Shown in pieces: positions 1 through 4,805 of a DNA stretch of 13,190 nt (position 1 is the stretch's first letter; each line of letters opens with the position of its first letter). The position numbers were made by a program, and so were the translations under genes. Under the pieces are notes generated by a model. It searched no databases. It saw only the letters and a program-made list of their open reading frames with translations, and had not been told where the DNA came from. Source of the DNA: Deltaproteobacteria bacterium (GTDB taxonomy: Bacteria; UBA10199; DSSB01); assembly GCA_021414045.1 (NCBI GenBank), contig JAIOPF010000281.1:1-13190 (forward strand). Reading direction: 5' to 3'.

Positions 1-490
1 GTACCGTCGGCGTCAGGGACTTGAACTGAGGGAATATCTTGCCGGTGAGGAAGCCGAGGTCGAGGGGCCGCGGAGAAAGAATCTTAATCGGTCCGGTGGC
101 GGGGAGGGGCGTACCTTTTTTGCCGATCAGGAAATACTGGTCGCTGCCGTCGCCGCTGGGCAATTGCAAGGTTTTGGCGATCATGGTTGCGCCCCAGGTC
201 GTGGCGTATTGGTAATAGCTGTCGAGACTGAGGACCGCCGCGGCGGGTTTCTGAGTCTTGATGAACTCGATTCCCGCCGCCTTGTCGGTGAAGTAGGTCA
301 CGCTGGGTTCGAGTTTGCCGCCGCTGGCCTTCTTCAAGGCTTCGGCCAAGCTGTCGAGAATCGGTTGGGCGGATTCTTGGCTGCCTTCGCCGCCCGGGTA
401 GAAAAACAGGATCTTGACCGGCACGGCTTGCGCCGCCGCGGCTGCGAGAATGAAGAAGAGACCGAAGAGAGTTTGGGCGATTTTTTTCAT
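1..490 (-). CDS. Secreted periplasmic binding-protein-like gene (5' part only)
   Basis: Reading leftward from ATG at 490, the frame stays open to the window edge (163 residues), so the C-terminus is missing. Residues 1-22 form a classic signal peptide: MKK, a hydrophobic core, then an Ala-rich stretch ending AQA before the mature PVKILFFYPGGEG. The mature part alternates beta-type segments (KILFFYP, AAVLSLDSYYQYA, QYFLIGKKG, IKILSPRP) with an amphipathic helix (ILDSLAEALKKA). This resembles one lobe of PhnD/TRAP/NMT1-like substrate-binding proteins, so it probably sits in the periplasm; the family call is an inference from pattern, not from a diagnostic motif. Its ATG overlaps the stop of the upstream epimerase by 4 bases (ATGA), which suggests translational coupling in one transcript. 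No transporter permease or ATPase is visible here. The ligand is unknown. Confidence 0.7.
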   Translation of the reverse strand, partial: MKKIAQTLFGLFFILAAAAAQAVPVKILFFYPGGEGSQESAQPILDSLAEALKKASGGKLEPSVTYFTDKAAGIEFIKTQKPAAAVLSLDSYYQYATTWGATMIAKTLQLPSGDGSDQYFLIGKKGTPLPATGPIKILSPRPLDLGFLTGKIFPQFKSLTPTV

Positions 491-1518
491 GAGGCGCTTT
501 CTTGCTGAATTTCCCAGGGCTTGCCTTGTTCTTCCCGCAGGTACCACTCGCAGAATCTCCGTAGGCCTTCCTCGATCTTGACCTTGGGATCGTACCTCAA
601 GGCGGCACGGGCGCGGGAGATGTCCGCGAAGGTCGCGACAACGTCGCCGGGCAGGTAGTCCGCGTGGCGGCGTTTCGCGGTGACTCCGAGGTTTCTCTCC
701 AGGATGGAGACGAGTTCCAGGAGAGAGACGGTCTGGGATTCTCCGAGGTTAAAGATGTCGTAACGCGGCGTGGAGCGGCTGCCCGCGATGGTCCAGTGCA
801 TGGCCCCGAGGATGCCGTCGACGCAGTCGTCGATGAAAGTATAGTCGCGGCTGCTGCTGCCGTCGCCGTAGAGCGTGATTTCCTTTCCGGAAAGCATGGC
901 GCGGGTGAACTTGTAGATGGCCAAGTCGGGGCGCTGACGGGGGCCGTAGACCGTGAAGAAGCGCAGGTTGGCGACGCTTAGGCCGTGCAGGTGATGATAG
1001 GTGTGCGCGATCAGCTCACCAGCTTTTTTTGTGGCGGCGTAGGGCGAGATGGGGTGGTCCACCGCGTCGCTCTCGCTGAAAGGCAGCTTGGTGTTGGAGC
1101 CGTAGACGCTGCTGGAAGAAGCCGCGACGACGGCGCGAATTCCGAGCTCGCGGGCGCATTCGAGGACATTGAGAGTTCCGTCGATGTTGACCGCGCTGTA
1201 GAGTCTTGGGTCGGCGATGGAGGGTTGCACGCCGGCCATGGCGGCCAAGTGAATCACGGCGTCGAAAGGCTCGCGGCTCATCGCCTTGCGCAGGACCTCG
1301 GGATGCCCCAGGTCTCCCTCGGCGAAGACGAATTGTCCGACTCCGGCGGCCAGTCCCTGCACGATGTCGAGATTGTGTCGTTTTTTCGCGACGGAATAGA
1401 CGGGAACGAGGTTGTCGAAGCCCACCACCCGGTGTCCCTGGCGAATCAAGGCCTCGGCCGTGTTCGAGCCGATGAAACCGGCGGCGCCGGTAAGAAAGAT
1501 ATTAAGGGTGCCGTCCAT
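487..1518 (-). CDS. NAD-dependent sugar epimerase/dehydratase, UDP-glucuronate 4-epimerase-like
   Basis: The 343-residue protein is an extended short-chain dehydrogenase. Near the N-terminus it has the NAD-binding GxxGxxG (GAAGFIG, residues 11-17) and an acidic residue ending the second strand (GFDN, about 33-36). A Ser-rich segment at 133-137 and the catalytic YxxxK at Tyr160-Lys164 (SPYAATKK) follow. VYGPRQRPDLAI and GDGSSSRDYTFIDD are typical of the branch that interconverts UDP-glucuronate and UDP-galacturonate or related UDP-HexNAc sugars, supplying precursors for surface polysaccharide. The exact substrate is inferred. Length is normal and no key residue is missing. The start is the ATG at 1518, just before the Rossmann strand; no clear Shine-Dalgarno precedes it. 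It lies 48 bases after the CoA-transferase stop and overlaps the next gene by 4 bases, so the three probably form one leftward operon. Confidence 0.9.
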   Translation of the reverse strand: MDGTLNIFLTGAAGFIGSNTAEALIRQGHRVVGFDNLVPVYSVAKKRHNLDIVQGLAAGVGQFVFAEGDLGHPEVLRKAMSREPFDAVIHLAAMAGVQPSIADPRLYSAVNIDGTLNVLECARELGIRAVVAASSSSVYGSNTKLPFSESDAVDHPISPYAATKKAGELIAHTYHHLHGLSVANLRFFTVYGPRQRPDLAIYKFTRAMLSGKEITLYGDGSSSRDYTFIDDCVDGILGAMHWTIAGSRSTPRYDIFNLGESQTVSLLELVSILERNLGVTAKRRHADYLPGDVVATFADISRARAALRYDPKVKIEEGLRRFCEWYLREEQGKPWEIQQESAS

Positions 1519-1566
1519 GATTGATTCTTAGCGAGGCGGGCTTTCGCCTGTCTATGAAATTCCTCT

Positions 1567-2820
1567 TTAGATTTTAGGCGCTTCTCGGGAAAGCCTGGAA
1601 TGATAGTAAAGACGGTCTCGGGTTTTGGCCTTTTCCATCAGTTCGACGATGGCGCCCGGCGGAAATGCATCGACGATGTTGGAGAAAACCTTACCTTGGA
1701 GGGTCACGGTCGATTTGATGCAGAGAACGCTTCGACCGCCGGGACTGAAGAAGGAGCCCTCGACGAAATTCAGCTGTCCGCCGACTCCGCTGTATTGGCG
1801 TTCGCCGATGGATTCCGAGCAGACTTGGCCGGAGAAATCGACCATGAAGCCTGAGTTCACGCTGACCATGTTGCGGTGTTTCGCGATGATCGCGGGATTG
1901 TTGACGTAAGAGACGGGCGCCGCCAAGACCCGGCCCGCGTTGTGGCCGTTGCGCTCGTCCAAGAAATCGTAGAGCTTTTGCGTGCCCAAGGCGAAGGCGA
2001 AGAGCGTTTTTCCTTCGTGCATGCCTTTACGGGTATTGCTGATCTTTCCCGATTCCATGAGGGTGAGGAATCCGTTGCTGATCAATTCGGAATGGACGCC
2101 GAAGTCGCCCATGTCTGTCTGCGAGAGGTAGCGCGCGACTTGGTCGGGAATGGCCCCGATGCCGAACTGCAGGGTGTCCCCGGAGCGCAGTAGCTTGACG
2201 ACGTTTTCGGAGATTTTTTTCTCGGCTTCCGTCGCCTCGGTCTCCGGGGCTTCAAGCAAGGTCATGTCGGACTCGACCAGGGCGTCGACGTCCCGGACGT
2301 GAACTTTATTGTCGCCCAATTCCGGAAGTCCTTTGACGATGGGCATCTTCACGTTGACTTCGGCGATGGCGAGGCGATTGGGATCCTTCCCGGCGTTGAT
2401 GAAGGGGACGTAGGCCGCCTCGGCATCGACGCCGAAAGAAAGGAATCCATCCGTGTCCATGGAAGAGAGCGTCGTCATCACGACTCGAGGCGGGAAAGTC
2501 TCCACCCATTTCTCGAAGCCGTTGAAGGGCAGGGGCTGGTAAGACATGTTGAAGCCGCTGTCGTTGAGCATCCTCTCGATGGGGCCGAAGTAGCCGCTGA
2601 TGGCTTCGATCTTGGGATTCGTCAGGCAAGGGTAGGGAAAGGCGAGGAGGCCGGTGAAGAGTTTCAGCGACTGAATATTTTTTAGTTCACTTAGTTGGTT
2701 GAGTAAGGTACGAGGCTGTCCGGCGGCGATCGAGGTGCTCAAGTAGTCCTCGGGGCGCAGTCGGTTCAGAAACTCTTGCAGGTCTATTTTCTTCTTCTGG
2801 TAGATTTCTAGATTTTGCAT
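1567..2820 (-). CDS. CoA-transferase, acetyl-CoA hydrolase / 4-hydroxybutyrate CoA-transferase family
   Basis: The protein matches the Cat1/AbfT family, which moves CoA between acetyl-CoA and a carboxylate (4-hydroxybutyrate, succinate, propionate or acetate) through a glutamyl-CoA thioester. Visible landmarks, numbered from the GTG at 2850, are the N-terminal CoA-transferase domain; LQFGIGAIPDQVA (227-239); GVHSELISNG (251-260), whose Glu255 aligns with the catalytic Glu; and the C-terminal signature SGQVCSESIGERQYSGVGGQ (340-359) with a Gly-rich loop. The frame also allows GTG at 2850 (427 aa), but that codon lies inside a perfect inverted repeat. The ATG at 2820 (417 aa, MQNLEIYQKKK) aligns better with family N-termini, so it is preferred. 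Neither start has a good Shine-Dalgarno. It is first in a leftward unit with the epimerase. The carboxylate substrate cannot be decided from the sequence. Confidence 0.9.
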   Translation of the reverse strand: MQNLEIYQKKKIDLQEFLNRLRPEDYLSTSIAAGQPRTLLNQLSELKNIQSLKLFTGLLAFPYPCLTNPKIEAISGYFGPIERMLNDSGFNMSYQPLPFNGFEKWVETFPPRVVMTTLSSMDTDGFLSFGVDAEAAYVPFINAGKDPNRLAIAEVNVKMPIVKGLPELGDNKVHVRDVDALVESDMTLLEAPETEATEAEKKISENVVKLLRSGDTLQFGIGAIPDQVARYLSQTDMGDFGVHSELISNGFLTLMESGKISNTRKGMHEGKTLFAFALGTQKLYDFLDERNGHNAGRVLAAPVSYVNNPAIIAKHRNMVSVNSGFMVDFSGQVCSESIGERQYSGVGGQLNFVEGSFFSPGGRSVLCIKSTVTLQGKVFSNIVDAFPPGAIVELMEKAKTRDRLYYHSRLSREAPKI

Positions 2821-2832
2821 ATGGGCTTTCTG

Positions 2833-2864
2833 AATTATAGAAATAGGCACATATTTCTATAATT
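2833..2864. promoter_or_regulatory. Perfect 13-bp inverted repeat, candidate operator
   Basis: Arms AATTATAGAAATA (2833-2845) and TATTTCTATAATT (2852-2864) are exact reverse complements around a 6-base spacer. The repeat ends 12 bases upstream of the preferred ATG (2820) of the CoA-transferase. It could be a dimeric repressor operator covering the promoter or transcript start, or a hairpin in the 5' leader of the leftward mRNA. No regulator gene is adjacent. Confidence 0.6.
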
Positions 2865-2940
2865 TTGATGTATTTAAACTAGTTGATTTTCTGCTCTGTA
2901 AATTGTTTTCATAGTAAAATCAATTGGTTGAGGTTGAAGA

Positions 2941-3101
2941 ACCCGGGTGGCACAGAGGATGCAATCTAGTCTTGGCGTGCGTCGAAAAAAAAGACGCCGC
3001 TGAGGAAAGAAAAAATCCTCAGACAAAACAAAATATCAAGTGTGCCCCCGGGTCGGAGTAGACAGAGAGTAATCGAAGTCTGCTCTGACCTTTTTTATTT
3101 T
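2941..3101 (+). ncRNA. Candidate structured small RNA with its own terminator (family not recognised)
   Basis: This stretch has no plausible reading frame but is densely self-complementary. CCCGGG-T-GGCACA (2942-2954) pairs with TGTGCC-CCCGGG (3041-3052), leaving one bulged T. Inside this closing stem are two hairpins with A-rich 9-base loops: GCGTC/GACGC (2979-2997) and CTGAGGA/TCCTCAG (3000-3022), then an A-rich single strand. The 3' end is a 13-bp stem (3051-3063 with 3078-3090, two G-U pairs) followed by TTTTTTATTTT, an intrinsic terminator that fixes the strand as plus. A TAAAAT box at 2915-2920 is a possible -10, but no good -35 was found. The closing stem and terminator both use GG 3051-3052, so they compete. 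It does not match 6S, SRP, tmRNA, RNase P or riboswitches I can recall. Confidence 0.6.
3051..3101 (+). terminator. Intrinsic terminator of the candidate small RNA
   Basis: A 13-bp stem GGTCGGAGTAGAC / GTCTGCTCTGACC (two G-U wobbles, 14-base loop) is followed directly by six T and then ATTTT. It lies upstream of the sigma-54 promoter, so it should also insulate that promoter from readthrough. Confidence 0.8.
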
Positions 3102-3222
3102 ACCTTCCGACGGCATTCCGCCGAGTATAGTTCCCCCTCCCGAGAGTCCGAAGCAAAATTAAGGGCCGAATTTGGGGCCTTCTCTTAGTAATTTTATATA
3201 CTTCCTATATATTTCATAAATT

Positions 3223-3235
3223 AATCAATATTTTA
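3223..3235 (+). promoter_or_regulatory. IHF-binding consensus in an AT-rich upstream region
   Basis: AATCAATATTTTA matches WATCAANNNNTTR at every defined position. It lies about 75-90 bp upstream of the -24 element of the sigma-54 promoter, where IHF normally bends DNA for an enhancer-bound activator. The surrounding 3187-3300 is very AT-rich, so chance matching is easier than usual. Two short inverted repeats nearby (3195-3211 TATATA arms; 3245-3264 ATATTC/GAATAT) are weak candidates for activator sites. Confidence 0.45.
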
Positions 3236-3310
3236 TAATTAATAATATTCAAAATTGAGAATATAAAAATAAAATTGTTTAATTTCATATAGTTAGTCTT
3301 TTTATCTTTT

Positions 3311-3325
3311 TGGCATCACCCTTGC
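3311..3325 (+). promoter_or_regulatory. Sigma-54 (RpoN) -24/-12 promoter
   Basis: TGGCATCACCCTTGC matches the RpoN consensus TGGCACG-N4-TTGC: both GG(-24) and GC(-12) are present at exact spacing, preceded by TT and followed by TTTA. Transcription should start about 12 bases downstream, near 3337, giving a leader of about 45 bases with a Shine-Dalgarno before ATG 3383. Such promoters need an enhancer-binding ATPase; none is encoded in the window. Confidence 0.8.
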
Positions 3326-3382
3326 TTTATTAAAAGACATCACGGAAACAAACCAACCGTGAAGGAAAGAAAAGGGGTCGTC

Positions 3383-4024
3383 ATGAAAGCTTCGAATAAC
3401 GTCATTAAGGTGGAAGATTTCTTGAAACTGCAAGAGCTCTCGGAGCTGAACGAGACCCCCGTCGTTGAGACGGAAACCGAAGTCGCCGACCTGATCGATT
3501 TCGGAGCTTTTCGTCAAAAGACCCAAGCCAAGAAAGCCCGTCGCGCCAAGGCCAAGGTCCAGGCCGTCGAGATGATCAAGATCGTGAAGGGCTTGGTTTA
3601 TGACTACGAAGACCAAATGACGGCGATCGCCCACGAAATCAACGGCGCCGAATGGTCCGAGAAGCACGAGGGCACCGCCTTCGACCAAATCCGCGACGAC
3701 ATGCGCCGCCTGTATGCCTTCGTCAACACCCTCGAAGTCGCCGTCGAATTTCATGGCGCGGCGACCTTGTCGGAAGCCTGCGAGATGATCCGCAAGGGCG
3801 ACGATTCGGAAGCCATTCAGACCCTCGATTACATCCTCCAGAGCGAGTACCTGGGATTCCAGGCCATCGCGAAGGTCCTTCAGGTGGTCTACCTGAACGA
3901 AGAGAATTACTTCTTCAACTCGCAATCCCTTTGCGAGACCTACCGCGAGCTCGAGACCGCGGGCTTCACGCACAGCATCGAGCCTATCGCGTCGGCTTGC
4001 TTCGAAGAGGCTTTGGCGATTTAG
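3383..4024 (+). CDS. Unrecognised 213-residue acidic, helical protein under a sigma-54 promoter
   Basis: I do not recognise this family. ATG 3383 is preferred over an in-frame GTG at 3359 because AAAGGGG (3371-3377) sits at Shine-Dalgarno distance before it and the sigma-54 start predicts a matching leader. There is no signal peptide or membrane segment, so it is probably cytoplasmic. The N-terminus (about 1-45) is acidic and low in structure-breaking residues (VETETEVADLIDF), followed by a basic patch QAKKARRAKAK (about 47-57). The remainder looks all-helical, with segments such as VQAVEMIKIVKGLVYDYE and SEACEMIRKGDDSEAIQTLD. Codon use favours C/G at third positions like its neighbours, so it looks native. 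It is monocistronic: a strong terminator follows at 4053. Control by RpoN suggests expression tied to nitrogen, motility, envelope stress or a developmental switch, but which one is not visible. Confidence 0.85.
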   Translation: MKASNNVIKVEDFLKLQELSELNETPVVETETEVADLIDFGAFRQKTQAKKARRAKAKVQAVEMIKIVKGLVYDYEDQMTAIAHEINGAEWSEKHEGTAFDQIRDDMRRLYAFVNTLEVAVEFHGAATLSEACEMIRKGDDSEAIQTLDYILQSEYLGFQAIAKVLQVVYLNEENYFFNSQSLCETYRELETAGFTHSIEPIASACFEEALAI

Positions 4025-4052
4025 TTTGATTGAAAATTTGGTTTGAAAAAGC

Positions 4053-4087
4053 CAAGGGCCGCTCTCCTCGAGCGGCCCTTGCTTTTT
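4053..4087. terminator. Bidirectional intrinsic terminator between convergent genes
   Basis: CAAGGGCCGCTC (4053-4064) and GAGCGGCCCTTG (4070-4081) form a perfect 12-bp GC-rich stem with a 5-base loop. The plus strand continues CTTTTTG, and the left flank GAAAAAGC gives a T-run on the minus strand. It therefore serves both the rightward sigma-54 gene and the leftward lipoprotein gene. Confidence 0.9.
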
Positions 4088-4124
4088 GTATAGAAGGGAA
4101 GGGAAGTTTAAGAATGTTGTTCGG

Positions 4125-4430
4125 CTAACAATCCTCGGGGTGCAGGAGGCAGGGATTGATCTGGGTATTCGGGTGGGCCTCCTCGAATGTGTAATTCGGA
4201 GTCGCCTGAACGTGAGGCGTACTTGCGGGAAAATAATGAGGGTGGTCCCCGGGATCGTTGTTATTACCTCCATCGTCGTCCGGAACCACCGGAGGTGAAT
4301 CCGGAACCTCGGAGACGGGAGGGGTGGTGTCCACCGAGGTGATCGGGGGAATATCCGCCGCATCCATATCCGCGCATGCCGTCGGCAATAAACACAGTGC
4401 GCTTAGAACCATTAAATAACGCCATTTCAT
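4125..4430 (-). CDS. Small Pro/Asp-rich lipoprotein of unknown function
   Basis: The 101-residue product starts MKWRYLMVLSALCLLPTAC: a short charged N-terminus, a hydrophobic core and a lipobox with Cys19, so it should be cleaved by signal peptidase II and lipidated. Asp at +3 (CADMD) does not by itself fix the membrane. The mature chain of about 83 residues is rich in Pro, Asp and Thr with a DDDGGNNND stretch, which suggests an extended, disordered tether. It ends NPCLLHPEDC, with two Cys that could form a disulphide. ATG 4430 is chosen over an in-frame ATG at 4451 because AAGGAG lies 8 bases upstream. It converges on the sigma-54 gene and shares its terminator. A sigma-54-like element lies upstream at 4473-4487. 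No homologous family is recognised. Confidence 0.8.
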   Translation of the reverse strand: MKWRYLMVLSALCLLPTACADMDAADIPPITSVDTTPPVSEVPDSPPVVPDDDGGNNNDPGDHPHYFPASTPHVQATPNYTFEEAHPNTQINPCLLHPEDC

Positions 4431-4472
4431 CTTCGTTCTCCTTTTGCCCATGCCCTCTGCCGCTTAAGTATT

Positions 4473-4487
4473 ACAAAGGCGGTGCCA
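4473..4487 (-). promoter_or_regulatory. Sigma-54-like element upstream of the lipoprotein gene
   Basis: On the minus strand the 15-mer TGGCACCGCCTTTGT keeps the -24 GG and the correct spacing, but the -12 position reads GT instead of GC. It is a weaker match than the promoter at 3311. It would give a leader of about 30 bases before ATG 4430. Confidence 0.4.
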
Positions 4488-4612
4488 AAAGGGGGTCGAG
4501 GAAATTCAGGTACTTAGCCGAAAAATTGGGAAAGTTGTGAAGAATGGAACAGAAAAGAATTCAAAAAATTCGCAAATGGAATTTTAGAGGTGGGGGGGCA
4601 ATTTTAAAATAA

Positions 4613-4696
4613 TGCGAGAGGGGGGACTTGAACCCCCACGACCTTGCGATCGCTAGAACCTGAATCTAGTGCGTCTGCCAATTCCGCCACTCTCGC
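4613..4696 (-). tRNA. tRNA-Leu (anticodon CAG)
   Basis: The minus strand folds as a class II tRNA. The acceptor stem is GCGAGAG/CTCTCGC, and the D-arm contains GGCAGACGC. The anticodon stem is CTAGA/TCTAG with loop TTCAGGT, so the anticodon is CAG and it reads CUG. The variable arm CGATC-GCAA-GGTCG is long, and the T-arm is GGGGG-TTCAAGT-CCCCC. The discriminator is A (4613). CCA is not encoded. Long variable arm and anticodon agree on leucine. Confidence 0.95.
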
Positions 4697-4718
4697 GAAA
4701 GGCGCCCTCGATTTATTC

Positions 4719-4724
4719 ATTATA
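4719..4724 (-). promoter_or_regulatory. -10 box for tRNA-Leu
   Basis: A perfect TATAAT on the minus strand lies 22 bases upstream of the tRNA 5' end (4696). A TTGACG sits only 8 bases further upstream, too close to be the partner -35, and no good hexamer lies at 17 bases. Confidence 0.45.
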
Positions 4725-4805
4725 AGGCGCTTCGTCAACGTGAATTTACCGTTTTTTCAATATCTTGCTTGCTTCAAGGGGGTAAGCCCCTTACCTTAGG
4801 GCCCT

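Noticed and set aside
985..1524. 179-codon plus-strand frame opposite the epimerase
   Set aside because: Antisense shadow of a clear Rossmann-fold gene.
3150..3186. AAGGGCC/GGCCTT stem near 3163-3183 as a terminator for leftward transcription
   Set aside because: Imperfect stem with a bulge and only a weak T-run; no gene upstream on that strand needs it.
3302..4363. Long minus-strand open frame (about 353 codons) opposite the sigma-54 gene and into the lipoprotein
   Set aside because: Arg/Leu/Gly-rich composition with no domain pattern; it crosses a strong terminator and lies antisense to better-supported genes that have promoters and Shine-Dalgarno sites.
4731..4740. TTGACG on the minus strand as the -35 of the tRNA-Leu promoter
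   Set aside because: Only 8 bases from the TATAAT box; a functional -35 should be about 17 bases away.
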